From Kribbella caucasensis (GTDB taxonomy: Bacteria > Actinomycetota > Actinomycetes > Propionibacteriales > Kribbellaceae): a stretch of DNA of 64,000 bases. The notes beneath the pieces are model-generated. The model made no database searches. It saw only the letters and a program-made list of their open reading frames with translations, and was not told where the DNA came from. A program made the position numbers and the translations under genes. Positions 41,159 through 49,535 of this stretch are shown here, piece by piece; the stretch's first letter is position 1, and every line of letters begins with the position of its first letter. The stretch lies in contig NZ_SNWQ01000019.1 in NCBI RefSeq assembly GCF_004361855.1, positions 124,001-188,000 on the forward strand, written 5' to 3'.

Positions 41159-41896
41159 CTAGGCGGTGCGACGTTTGAGGGTGGCGGCGCCGAGGGCCAG
41201 GGCGGCGAGGATGAAGACGGTGACGACCAGCGCATCGGTGCCGGCACCCTCACCGAATCCGTTGCCGGCGGCAACTCCACCGACCGCGTCAACGGCGTAC
41301 GAGAGTGGCAGGACGTCGCTGACCGCCTCGAGTACGCCGGGGAGTTGGTCGCGGGGGACGAGGAGTCCACACAGGAGGAGCTGCGGGATCATCACGGCCG
41401 GCATCATCTGGACGGCCTGGAACTCGGTGGCGGCGAAGGCGCTGGCGAAGAGCCCGAGCGCGGTGCCGAGAACTCCGTCGAGGACGGCGACGACCCCGAG
41501 CTGCCAGGCGTCACCGCGGATGTCGAGGTCGAGCGCGTAGAGGGCAATCGTCACGACGACCGCGGCCTGGACGACCGCGATCAGGGCGAAGGCCAGCGCG
41601 TACCCCAGCAGGAAATCCAGCTTGCCCATCGGCATCGTGAACAGCCGGGACAGCGTGCCGGTGGAGCGCTCGCGCAGGGTCGCCACCGAGGTGACGATGA
41701 ACATGATGATCGCCGGGAACACCGCCAGCAGCGGACCGCCGACCCGGTCGAACGTGTTCGGCGAATCGGTGAACATCCACCACATCAGGCTGACCAGCAG
41801 GGCCGGCAGCACGATCAGCATCGCCACGGTCCGGTGGTCCCGCCGCAACTGGGCCAGCACCCGGGCCGCCACCGCGAACGTCACTCGCAATCTCAT
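41159..41896 (-). CDS. ABC-2 type exporter permease
   Basis: A 245-residue six-helix permease. The first helix follows a short cytoplasmic start (LIVLPALLVSLMWWMFTDSP). LLAVFPAIIMFIVTSVATLRERSTGTLSRLFTMP is typical of ABC-2 drug exporters, and the last helices are near residues 175-240. The ATG at 41896 overlaps the ATPase stop in ATGA. It works with the adjacent ATPase, likely exporting a drug or lipid, and is probably repressed by the TetR protein at 42666. Confidence 0.88.
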   Translation of the reverse strand: MRLRVTFAVAARVLAQLRRDHRTVAMLIVLPALLVSLMWWMFTDSPNTFDRVGGPLLAVFPAIIMFIVTSVATLRERSTGTLSRLFTMPMGKLDFLLGYALAFALIAVVQAAVVVTIALYALDLDIRGDAWQLGVVAVLDGVLGTALGLFASAFAATEFQAVQMMPAVMIPQLLLCGLLVPRDQLPGVLEAVSDVLPLSYAVDAVGGVAAGNGFGEGAGTDALVVTVFILAALALGAATLKRRTA

Positions 41897-42612
41897 CGCG
41901 CACCTGCTTTCCGGTCGATCAGGGTGAGGAAGGCCTGTTCCATGTCGACGGTGCCGGCCGAGTCGAGCAGCGCCTGAGGGCTGTCGTCGGCGAGCAGGAC
42001 GCCGTCGCGCATCAGAAGGAGGCGGTCGCAGCGGCTCGCCTCGTCCATCACGTGACTGGAGACGAGCAGGGTCGCGCCCGCCTCGGCCAGGCGGTGGAAC
42101 AGCTCCCAGAGGTCGCGCCGGAGGACCGGGTCCAGGCCGACCGTCGGTTCGTCGAGGACCAGGAGCTCGGGGTCGCCGAGCAGCGCGGCCGCCAGCGATG
42201 CGCGGGACTGCTGGCCGCCGGAGAGCCGGTCGACGCGCTCGTGCGCGTGACTGCGCAGGTCGACCGCGTCGATCACGCGATCCACGTCCGCGGAGTCCAC
42301 GCCGAGGACGGCGGCGAAGAAGCGCAGGTTCTCCGTGACCGTCAGGTCGAAGTACACGCTGGGTTCTTGGGTCACGTAGCCGATCCGGCCGCGGAGCTTG
42401 GCGGCGCCGGCGGGCAGGCCGAGGACCTGGACGTCGCCGGTCACCTTCGCCTGGAGGCCGACGATCGCGCGGATCAGCGTGGTCTTGCCGCATCCGGACG
42501 GGCCGAGCAGGCCTGTGACGGATCCGGCTCGGAGGTCGAAGTCGACCCCGTGCAGCACTTCCCGATCGCCGCGGATCACCACGACGTCACGGCACTCCAC
42601 CGCGTTTTTCAT
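41893..42612 (-). CDS. ABC exporter ATPase, DrrA-like
   Basis: A 239-residue ATPase with all motifs: Walker A GPSGCGKTT, Q-loop VTQEPSVYFDL, signature LSGGQQSRAS, Walker B LLVLDEPTVGLDP and H-loop SSHVMDEA. Another ATG three bases upstream (42615) is possible. Both overlap a perfect TetR-type palindrome at 42608-42623, so repressor binding would block the start region. Translation is coupled to the permease. Confidence 0.92.
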   Translation of the reverse strand: MKNAVECRDVVVIRGDREVLHGVDFDLRAGSVTGLLGPSGCGKTTLIRAIVGLQAKVTGDVQVLGLPAGAAKLRGRIGYVTQEPSVYFDLTVTENLRFFAAVLGVDSADVDRVIDAVDLRSHAHERVDRLSGGQQSRASLAAALLGDPELLVLDEPTVGLDPVLRRDLWELFHRLAEAGATLLVSSHVMDEASRCDRLLLMRDGVLLADDSPQALLDSAGTVDMEQAFLTLIDRKAGAR

Positions 42613-42623
42613 CATGTGATGAA
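42608..42623. promoter_or_regulatory. TetR-type operator over the exporter start
   Basis: TTCATCA-TG-TGATGAA is a perfect 7-base inverted repeat with a 2-base spacer. It overlaps the ATPase start codon and lies 43 bases after the TetR stop, in the only gap between the regulator and its presumed target. Confidence 0.68.
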
Positions 42624-42665
42624 TTTAGCGCGGACGAGGTCGGCCCGCAAGAGGCTCGAGGGCGA

Positions 42666-43274
42666 TTAGTTGGTCAGGTAGGTCTGGAGAGCCGGCGCCA
42701 TCTGGGTGATCAGGGCGGCGGGGGATGCGGAGGCGAGGGGTTCCAGTTCGACCAGGTAGCGGCACAGGGCCATGCCGATGAGGTGGCTGGCTACGAGGGT
42801 CACGCGGAGCTTGGCGTCGGGGGCGTCGATCATCTTGGCAACCGGGTCGATGATCATCTTGGTGATGCCCTCGCGCATCAGCCGGGCCACCTCGTCACTG
42901 GTGACGACGCTACGGAGGATCGCCTTCATCCGTTGCTGGCCGTCGGGGGATTCCCAGACGCCGAGGAATACGGTGACGATGCGGCGGCCGAGTTCGTCGC
43001 GGGGGCCGTCGAGGATGGCGGCGGCGACCTGGCGGGGGTCGATGGGGAGGGCCATCGACTCGATGAAGAGTTCGTCCTTGCTGTCGAAGTAGTGGTGGAC
43101 CAGGGCCGCGTCGACACCGGCCTCGCGGGCGACCGCGCGGATCGAGGTCGCGGTGAAGCCCCGGCCGGCGAAGGATTCGCGCGCCGCCTTGAGGATCTCG
43201 CCGCGCGTATCAGGACCACCCGGACGCCGCCCCGGCGACCGGCTGTTCTTGGGGCGGACGGAATCCGGGGTCAC
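42666..43274 (-). CDS. TetR-family transcriptional regulator
   Basis: A 202-residue repressor. After a basic, Pro-rich lead, the HTH reads RGEILKAARESFAGRGFTATSIRAVAREAGVDAALVHHYFDSKDEL. The C-terminal helical ligand domain is TetR_C-like (PF17920 type; AILRSVVTSDEVARLMREGI). The GTG at 43274 overlaps the isomerase stop in GTGA. It lies 50 bases upstream of the exporter genes on the same strand, with a palindromic operator between, so it probably represses them until a drug-like ligand binds. Confidence 0.9.
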   Translation of the reverse strand: MTPDSVRPKNSRSPGRRPGGPDTRGEILKAARESFAGRGFTATSIRAVAREAGVDAALVHHYFDSKDELFIESMALPIDPRQVAAAILDGPRDELGRRIVTVFLGVWESPDGQQRMKAILRSVVTSDEVARLMREGITKMIIDPVAKMIDAPDAKLRVTLVASHLIGMALCRYLVELEPLASASPAALITQMAPALQTYLTN

Positions 43275-44137
43275 GGGGTTAGCTCCGACACCTCGCCGTC
43301 GCTGGTGACGGCGAAGGCCGTGCGGCGGGACGGCACCGGGTCGGCGGTGCGGACGAAGTGTTTGCGGGTGAACTCGAGGGACTCGATCAGGTCGACCTCG
43401 CGTTCGGACCGGCTGGTGGCCCGGCGGGTGTTGATCTCGATGATGATGTGGCCGCGGAAGTCGCTGTTCGCCAGGCCCTGCAGCAGATCCGCGGCGCGCT
43501 GGGTACCGCGGCCCGGAACCAGGTGCTCGTCCTTGGCCGAACCGGTTCCGTCGGTCAGGTGGATGTGGGTGAGGCTCGCACCCATCGTCGCGGCGAGCTC
43601 GACGCAGTCCTGTTCGGCAGTGGACGAATGGGACAGGTCGAGCGTGGTGTGGGCGTAGTCCTGTTCGGTCGGGTCCCAGCTCGGCGCATACGCCTGCAAA
43701 CCCCTGCCCGGCGCCCGCCACGGATACATGTTCTCGACCGCGAAGACGACCCCGGTCTCCGCCTCGAGCCGCGCGATCCCCTCGACGAACCCGCGCGCGT
43801 AGTCCCGCTGCCAACGAAACGGCGGGTGTACGACGACCACGTCGGCGCCCAGGTCCTTCGCGGCCTCGGCACTACGTTCGAGCTTGCCCCACGGGTCGGT
43901 CCCCCAGACCCGCTGGGTGATCAGCAGACAGGGCGCGTGGATCGCGAGCACCGGCAACTGGTGGTACTCGACCAGCCGCTTGATCGCGTCGATCTGGGTG
44001 CTCAGCGGGTCGATCCCGATCATCACCTCGACCCCGTCGTACCCGAGCCGGGAGGCCAGCTCGAATCCGCTGGCTGTCGACTCCGGGTAGACGGACGCGG
44101 TGGACAGACCGATCTTCGCGGTCTTGTTGGTGCTCAT
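43271..44137 (-). CDS. sugar phosphate isomerase/epimerase (xylose isomerase-like TIM barrel)
   Basis: A 288-residue AP-endonuclease-2-type barrel. Motifs are IGLSTASVYPES, LGYDGVEVMIGIDPLSTQ, and VFAVENMYPWRA, with metal ligands expected among the Glu, Asp and His of TLDLSHSSTAEQDC, THIHLTDG and GHIIIEINTR. The ATG at 44137 starts the homologous part; the longer upstream reading crosses into a gap. It may isomerise a sugar, inositol derivative or nucleobase-derived substrate. The substrate is unknown. Confidence 0.78.
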   Translation of the reverse strand: MSTNKTAKIGLSTASVYPESTASGFELASRLGYDGVEVMIGIDPLSTQIDAIKRLVEYHQLPVLAIHAPCLLITQRVWGTDPWGKLERSAEAAKDLGADVVVVHPPFRWQRDYARGFVEGIARLEAETGVVFAVENMYPWRAPGRGLQAYAPSWDPTEQDYAHTTLDLSHSSTAEQDCVELAATMGASLTHIHLTDGTGSAKDEHLVPGRGTQRAADLLQGLANSDFRGHIIIEINTRRATSRSEREVDLIESLEFTRKHFVRTADPVPSRRTAFAVTSDGEVSELTP

Positions 44138-44174
44138 CGGGTGGTGCTCATCGGAATTGTGCCTTCGCGCCAGT

Positions 44175-45107
44175 TCATCGGGGTTGCAGCCGGTCCAGAC
44201 GGGACAGGATGACACCCTCCCGCAAAGCCCACGGACAGACCTCGAGCGAGGCCAGGTCGAACAGGTCCATCACGGCGTCCGCGACGAGCGCACCGGCGAC
44301 CAGCTGGCCGGCCCGGCTGGCCGAGACACCGGGCAACTCGGCCCGCTCGGCAGCGGACATCTTGATCAGCTTGGGCAGCCACTCCCGCAGGTCGTCACGG
44401 TTCAGCGCGCGCGGAACATACTGCCCCTCGACGGACGGCGCCGCGCCACAGATCCGGGCCAGCGACCGGAAGGTCTTGCTGGTCGCGACCGACCGTTGCG
44501 GCTTGCCCGCGCGCAGTACGTCGCCCGCGACCGCCGCCGTCTCCTGCCGGATCCGCCGGCGCAACGCACGTACTTCGTCCTTGTCCGGCGGGTCCACGGT
44601 CAGCCCCTCGCGGGTCAACCGGCCGGCGCCCAACGGCGCGGACACCGCGACGGTCGGCTCCTCGTCCGAACCGGCTGCGATCTCCAGCGAACCACCGCCG
44701 ATGTCGAACACGGCGAGCCGTCCCGACGACCAGCCGAACCACCGGCGTACCGCGAGGAACGTCAACCGCGCCTCGTCGGTACCGGTGAGCACCTGCAGGT
44801 CGATCGAGGTCTCCTTGCGGACCCGGTCCAGGACCTTCTCGCCGTTCGGGGCCTCGCGGAGCGCGGAGGTGGCGAAGGCATGCACCGCTTCGCAGCCCTT
44901 GTCCTCGGCCAGATCTTCGGCCTCCTTGATGAAGGCCACCAGTCTGTCGGCCCCGGCCTCGGCGATGTTGCCGCCCTGGTCCAGGTGCTCGGCCAGCCGG
45001 AGCTCGTCCTTGTGCGAGTACGCCGGCAGCGGTGCGGCACCCCGATGAGCGTCCACCACGAGGAGGTGGACGGTGTTGGATCCCACATCGAGTACGCCGA
45101 GCCGCAT
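44175..45107 (-). CDS. Ppx/GppA-family phosphatase
   Basis: A 310-residue ASKHA-fold phosphohydrolase. The phosphate-1 motif is RLGVLDVGSNTVHLLVVDA, with TGTDEARLTFLAVR and LAVFDIGGGSLEIAAGSDE for nucleotide or polyphosphate binding. Short actinobacterial Ppx proteins of this length act on polyphosphate or pppGpp. The ATG at 45107, with GAGGGG upstream, is the first residue of homology. It probably tunes stringent response or polyphosphate pools. Confidence 0.9.
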   Translation of the reverse strand: MRLGVLDVGSNTVHLLVVDAHRGAAPLPAYSHKDELRLAEHLDQGGNIAEAGADRLVAFIKEAEDLAEDKGCEAVHAFATSALREAPNGEKVLDRVRKETSIDLQVLTGTDEARLTFLAVRRWFGWSSGRLAVFDIGGGSLEIAAGSDEEPTVAVSAPLGAGRLTREGLTVDPPDKDEVRALRRRIRQETAAVAGDVLRAGKPQRSVATSKTFRSLARICGAAPSVEGQYVPRALNRDDLREWLPKLIKMSAAERAELPGVSASRAGQLVAGALVADAVMDLFDLASLEVCPWALREGVILSRLDRLQPR

Positions 45108-45275
45108 ACCCCTCACGCTACTGGACACCGTGGAGCCTTTGCCCAGGCCAGTGCTGTCTTTGAAGTGATTTGAGGCGTCACCTACCGCGCGGCAGGTCAC
45201 GGGTGCAGGTCACAGGTGACGGCGGATCCGAATTGGGATGCGAGTAATCGTGGCCGGTGCGCGTACGCTTTTCAG

Positions 45276-46016
45276 GTGCCTGAGGTTTCGCTCGATTTTC
45301 CCCGCGCCTACGTCGAGTTCACCGATCCGGACGATCCGGATCAGGTGTTCCGCTGCGACCTGACCTGGCTGACGTCGAACTGGACCTGCATCTTCGGCGG
45401 CGGTTGCCGCGGGATCTACAAGGGCCGGCCGAACGACGGTTGCTGCACGCTCGGCGCGCACTTCTCCGACGCCGACGACGAGGACCGGGTGAAGGGATAC
45501 GTCAAGCAGCTCGGCAAGGACGACTGGCAGTTCCGCAAGGAAGGCCGGAAGAGCGGCTGGGTCGAGACCGACGACGACGGCGACCGCAAGACCCGGGTCT
45601 GGGAGGGCGCCTGCATCTTCCTGAACCGCCCGGACTTCCCCGGCGGCGGGGGTTGCGCGCTGCACGGGCTGGCGTTGAAGCAGGGCGTGCACTTCGTCGA
45701 GACCAAGCCGGACGTGTGCTGGCAACTGCCGATCCGGCGGACCTTCCGCGAAGTGGAGCGCCCCGACGGCACGACGTACACCGAGGTCGGGATCGGGGAG
45801 TACGACCGGCGCGGCTGGGGTCCGGGTGGGCACGACCTGGACTGGTACTGCACCGGCAACACCGAGGCGCACATCGGCGTCGAGGCGGTCTTCGAGTCGA
45901 GCAAGGTCGAGCTGCAGACCCTGATGGGTCACAAGGCCTACGACGTGCTCGCGGAGTACTGCCGCCGGCATCTCGAGCCGGCCCGCCCGCTACTGCCTCA
46001 CCCGGCGTCCAAGTAA
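45276..46016 (+). CDS. Cys-rich conserved actinobacterial protein of unknown function
   Basis: A 246-residue cytoplasmic protein from the GTG at 45276, where homology-like sequence begins (PEVSLDFPRAYVEF). It carries conserved-looking cysteine clusters: FRCDLTW, TCIFGGGCRGIY, DGCCTLGAHF, GACIFLNRP, GCALHGLAL and VCWQLPIRR, plus YDRRGWGPGGHDLDWYC. That pattern suggests a bound metal or iron-sulfur centre, as in zinc/iron-chelating proteins. No signal peptide, no known enzyme motif. The annotator recalls near relatives in Streptomyces labelled hypothetical. Confidence 0.75.
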   Translation: MPEVSLDFPRAYVEFTDPDDPDQVFRCDLTWLTSNWTCIFGGGCRGIYKGRPNDGCCTLGAHFSDADDEDRVKGYVKQLGKDDWQFRKEGRKSGWVETDDDGDRKTRVWEGACIFLNRPDFPGGGGCALHGLALKQGVHFVETKPDVCWQLPIRRTFREVERPDGTTYTEVGIGEYDRRGWGPGGHDLDWYCTGNTEAHIGVEAVFESSKVELQTLMGHKAYDVLAEYCRRHLEPARPLLPHPASK

Positions 46017-46142
46017 CCCATTCCTTGCCCTAGGCAAATTTCTGTACGCCGGCCGCCGGGGCCGGGCTCCGCGGGTAAGGGTGCCCTTTGCTGCGACACC
46101 CCGGGGCAGCGCGCTCCTGGGTCTGGGCCCAGAATGACTTGC

Positions 46143-46775
46143 ATGCGTCTGGATCATCTTTCGTACGCGGCGGGACCCGACGGGTACCGGGCCACGGTGG
46201 AGCGGTTGTCCGCGCTGCTGGGGGCGGACTTCGCCGACGGTGGCGTGCACCCCCGCTTCGGCACCGTGAACCACATCCTGCCGTTGGACAACGACCGGTA
46301 CATCGAGGTCGTCGACGTGCTCGACCACCCGGCGTCGGACAAGGCGCCGTTCGGCCAGGCGGTCCGGGCCCGCAAGGAACTCGGCGGCGGCTGGCTCGGC
46401 TGGGTGATCGCGGTCCGGGACATGGAGCGGATGGAGAAGCGCCTCGGCCGGGAGGCGGTGCCAGGTAACCGGCACCGGCCGGACGGGGTGAACCTCACCT
46501 GGCGGCAGATCGGCGTGAAGGGCCTGATCGCCGATCCGCAACTGCCGTTCTTCGTGCACTGGGACGACCTGAGCCAGCACCCGTCGATCGGTGGCAAGGG
46601 CATCAAGTTGACCGCCCTGGAGATCGCCGGCGATCCGGCCCGGGTGAGCGACTGGATCGGTCACCCCGCCGACCACCTGCTCGACGATCTCGACGTGATC
46701 TGGGCCGGACCGAACGGCCAGCCCGGCCTGGTCGCCGCCGTCTTCGAGACCCCCAACGGCCTCGTCCGCCTGTGA
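46143..46775 (+). CDS. glyoxalase-like (VOC) domain protein
   Basis: A 210-residue vicinal-oxygen-chelate protein (PF13468 type). The start RLDHLSYAAGPDGYRATVERL holds the first metal-binding His, and GTVNHILPLDNDRYIEVVDVL the acid. The ATG at 46143 is preferred to one three codons earlier. The stop overlaps the peptidase gene in GTGA. Enzymatic function unknown. Confidence 0.82.
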   Translation: MRLDHLSYAAGPDGYRATVERLSALLGADFADGGVHPRFGTVNHILPLDNDRYIEVVDVLDHPASDKAPFGQAVRARKELGGGWLGWVIAVRDMERMEKRLGREAVPGNRHRPDGVNLTWRQIGVKGLIADPQLPFFVHWDDLSQHPSIGGKGIKLTALEIAGDPARVSDWIGHPADHLLDDLDVIWAGPNGQPGLVAAVFETPNGLVRL

Positions 46776-47563
46776 CCCAGCAGCCTGGTGAGCCGCTGCC
46801 TGGTGAGCCGCTGCCTGGTGAGCCGCGGACGCAGATCCTGGCGATCTCCGGCATCCTCACCGGACCGCACCGCGCCCTGACCCGCGAGCTGATCTCGTAC
46901 GCCGTATCGCTGGCCGGCCTCGATCGTCCGGCCCGGTTCTGCTTCATCCCCACCGCGGAAGGTGATCACCCGGCCGCGGTCCAGTGGTTCGAAGATGCCT
47001 TCGGCAACGAGGAGTCGGTCGAGCCGTCGGTGCTGAAACTCTTCACCCAGCCGAACGTCGACGACGTCCGCAAACATCTGCTCACCCAGGACGTCATCTG
47101 GGTCGGCGGCGGCAGTGTCGTCAACCTGATGGCGGTCTGGCGCGCCCACGGCCTGCCCGAGATCCTGCACGAGTGCTGGCAGAACGGTGTCGTGATGGCC
47201 GGCCAGAGCGCAGGCAGCCTGTGCTGGCACATCGGCGGCCCGACCGACTCGTTCGGCGACCAACTCGATGCCTTCAGCAACGGTCTCGGCTGGCTGCCGT
47301 GGTCCAACGGCGTGCACGACGACCTCGGCGACCAGCCCCGGCGGTCGGCGTACCGGTCGCTGGTCGCCACCGGCGCGCTGCCGGGCGGATACGCGACCGA
47401 GGACGGCGTCGGCCTGCACTACGTCAACGGCGAACTCCTCGAGGCGGTCTCCGTCCTCCCCGACGCCCGAGCCTGGCAAGTCACCCCAACCCCCGACGGT
47501 CACCGCGAAACCGAAATCATCCCCCGCCTGCTGGGGCCGGCGCGTACCTGCAGCACTCAGTAA
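46772..47563 (+). CDS. peptidase E-like serine peptidase (S51 family)
   Basis: A 263-residue cytoplasmic peptidase. The nucleophile elbow is VVMAGQSAGSLCWH, and WVGGGSVVNLMAVWR and GLGWLPWSNGVHDD fit the dipeptidase E/cyanophycinase family. The N-terminus is unusual: a 15-base unit (CCTGGTGAGCCGCTG) is repeated three times at 46784-46828, giving QPGEPLPGEPLPGEP before the domain. The GTG overlaps the upstream stop. The gene's end forms the left arm of a 24-base inverted repeat. Specificity is unknown. Confidence 0.85.
   Translation: MTQQPGEPLPGEPLPGEPRTQILAISGILTGPHRALTRELISYAVSLAGLDRPARFCFIPTAEGDHPAAVQWFEDAFGNEESVEPSVLKLFTQPNVDDVRKHLLTQDVIWVGGGSVVNLMAVWRAHGLPEILHECWQNGVVMAGQSAGSLCWHIGGPTDSFGDQLDAFSNGLGWLPWSNGVHDDLGDQPRRSAYRSLVATGALPGGYATEDGVGLHYVNGELLEAVSVLPDARAWQVTPTPDGHRETEIIPRLLGPARTCSTQ
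46784..46828 (+). repeat. three tandem 15-base repeats inside the peptidase gene
   Basis: Units at 46784-46798, 46799-46813 and 46814-46828 are identical except for one base near the end of the third. They encode P-GEP-LP repeats at the N-terminus, a likely slippage expansion. Confidence 0.85.
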
Positions 47564-47645
47564 CCCCTGCGAATCCGCGTTCAGTGGCAGGGCTCACGCG
47601 TGGTGGCTTGGAGTCCCAGGTGGTTAGTGAGTGCTGCACGTACGC
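47542..47645. repeat. 24-base inverted repeat spanning the peptidase stop
   Basis: The left arm 47542-47565 and right arm 47622-47645 are complementary at 22 of 24 positions, with TGCAGCACTCA as the shared core and GCGTAC and TAACC at the ends. The loop is 56 bases. The left arm covers the last six codons and stop of the peptidase gene. It lies between convergent genes. Confidence 0.75.
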
Positions 47646-47681
47646 CCCGACGCGGCGCACCCAGTAGTCGGCCTGGCGGTG

Positions 47682-47744
47682 CCACTTTGAGCACCCACCG
47701 GTCACAGTCCGCGCCCGAACACGACCGGCCGGTGCCCAAAGTCG
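47682..47744. repeat. 22-base inverted repeat next to the first
   Basis: The left arm 47682-47703 and right arm 47723-47744 pair at 18 of 22 positions (shared ACTTTG, GCACC and CCGGTC), with a 19-base loop. It follows the previous inverted repeat by 36 bases and may act as a terminator for either convergent gene. Confidence 0.6.
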
Positions 47745-47818
47745 CTGGGTGGCGCGGTTGCCGGGTGGGCGTCCGTTGGGTTTCGCGGGATCGACCTGAT
47801 CGGTTGGGTGTGGGTGCT

Positions 47819-49333
47819 CTAGATTCGCTCGAGGTCTTGGAGAGAGTGTTCTAGGTGGGTGAGGAGGCGTTGGAGGTGGGGGACGGTGCGGCGGCAGCCG
47901 GTGAGGCCGAAGTGGAGTTGGTGGTCGTAGCTGGTGATGCTGATGTTGAGGGCCTGGCCGTTGAGGACGATGGAGGCCGGGTACATGCCGAGCAGGCGGG
48001 AGCTGTTCCAGTACAGGGGGCTGTCGGTGGGGCCTGGGATGTTGGAGATGACAACGTTGAAGGGCGGCGGGGTGCGGCCGGCGAGGGGTGGGATGAGCGC
48101 GGCCGGTCCGGCGGAACCGAAGCCGATGGCGCCGATCATCAGGTTCTGCAGGGGGCTCAGCTGGGAGAGCATGTTCTTGCCGTAGGCGGTCGACTCGGTG
48201 ATGCGCTGGATCCGGCGTTCGGGGTCGCGCTCGTCGGTGGCGAGGTCCGCGATCAAGGTGGCGAGGGAGTTGCCGCCGCCGGGGGCGTCATCGCTGGAGC
48301 GGAGGGAGACGGGGACCATGGCGGTCAGACTCTTGTCCGGTAGGGCGTTCTGCTCCATTAGGTAGGTTCGCAGGGCGCCGGAGCACATGCCGAGCATGAC
48401 GTCGTTCAGGGTAGCGCCGGTGATCGCGCGGACCTTCTCCAGCCGTTCCATCGGCCAGGACTGCGCGGCGAACCGGCGGGCTCCGGTGATCGGCTGGTTG
48501 AGGATCGTCCGCGGCGCCTGGAACGCCAGTGGCGAATGCTCGGCCTGGAGCGCCCGGATCCCGCTGCGCAACCCCAACGGCGAGAGCCCGGCGAGATCCG
48601 CCACCACCCGAGCCGCCCCGCCGAACCCGCCCGCAACCCGGCCGACCCCATCCGTCACCCGCCCGGCCGCGCGGAGCACCTCGCCCAGCAACTCTCCAGC
48701 GAAGGGCACGCGACCAAACAGGCCCTCGGAGCCGGCGGTGCCCGGAGCGGACGTAGTACCGGCCGGGGCGGTCGCGTGTAGGGCTCCTTGGGGGAGGGCG
48801 TAGGTGGCGGGCATACCGGTGTGGGTGGGGTCGGTGGTGAGGGTGTGCTGCATCCAGCGGAGGGCTGTCACGCCGTCGATCATCGAGTGATGGATCTTGC
48901 TGTAGATCGCGAACCGGCGCCCCTCCACGCCCTCGATCAGATGCATCTCCCACAGCGGCCGCTGCCGGTCCAGCAGCGTCCCGTGCAGCCGCGAGGTGAG
49001 CTCGAACAACTCCCGGTACCGCCCCGGCCGGGCCAGCCCGGACAGCTGAACGTGGTACTCCAGTTCGATCTCGTCGTCCTGCTCCCAGGACCAGTAGCCG
49101 AGGTCGAGTGGCCGGTTCCGCAGCCGCCGGGTGAACATCGGGTTCACCGTCTGCCCCTCGACGATCTCGCGGTACAGCTCGGCCAGGTAGTCGCGCCCAG
49201 AGCCTTCTGGGAACACGTGGTCCCGGCCCGCACCCTCCGGCAGCTCGAACAGCATCAGCCCACCGACGTGCATCGCCTGCTCGCGCGTCTCACCGAGCAG
49301 GAACATCGCGTCCAGCGGCCCCACAGCGGTCAT
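47819..49333 (-). CDS. wax ester synthase/diacylglycerol acyltransferase (WS/DGAT)
   Basis: A 504-residue membrane-associated acyltransferase making triacylglycerol or wax ester from acyl-CoA. The catalytic motif is HHSMIDG at residues 148-154. The N-terminus PLDAMFLLGETREQAMHVGGL and the late VVISNIPGPTDSPLYWN are typical. In mycelial actinobacteria such enzymes build storage lipid. It is a single gene, facing the peptidase gene over the inverted-repeat gap. No partner genes are adjacent. Confidence 0.93.
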   Translation of the reverse strand: MTAVGPLDAMFLLGETREQAMHVGGLMLFELPEGAGRDHVFPEGSGRDYLAELYREIVEGQTVNPMFTRRLRNRPLDLGYWSWEQDDEIELEYHVQLSGLARPGRYRELFELTSRLHGTLLDRQRPLWEMHLIEGVEGRRFAIYSKIHHSMIDGVTALRWMQHTLTTDPTHTGMPATYALPQGALHATAPAGTTSAPGTAGSEGLFGRVPFAGELLGEVLRAAGRVTDGVGRVAGGFGGAARVVADLAGLSPLGLRSGIRALQAEHSPLAFQAPRTILNQPITGARRFAAQSWPMERLEKVRAITGATLNDVMLGMCSGALRTYLMEQNALPDKSLTAMVPVSLRSSDDAPGGGNSLATLIADLATDERDPERRIQRITESTAYGKNMLSQLSPLQNLMIGAIGFGSAGPAALIPPLAGRTPPPFNVVISNIPGPTDSPLYWNSSRLLGMYPASIVLNGQALNISITSYDHQLHFGLTGCRRTVPHLQRLLTHLEHSLQDLERI

Positions 49334-49535
49334 CCGTCCTCCCGGTCCCGCCCGTCGATCGCCTCAATCCTCGTCGCCACCGCCCCAGCCGGTCTACACC
49401 CGTCAACCGCCGGCCACCCTCCGGGGTTATGGATTTTCCTGATCCGGCAGCGATCAAAGGCCTGACGAAGGACCACTCTGCACCTGACGATCGGCAGTGT
49501 CGGCCCCTCGGGCAACTTTCTTAACGTTCGTAAGC

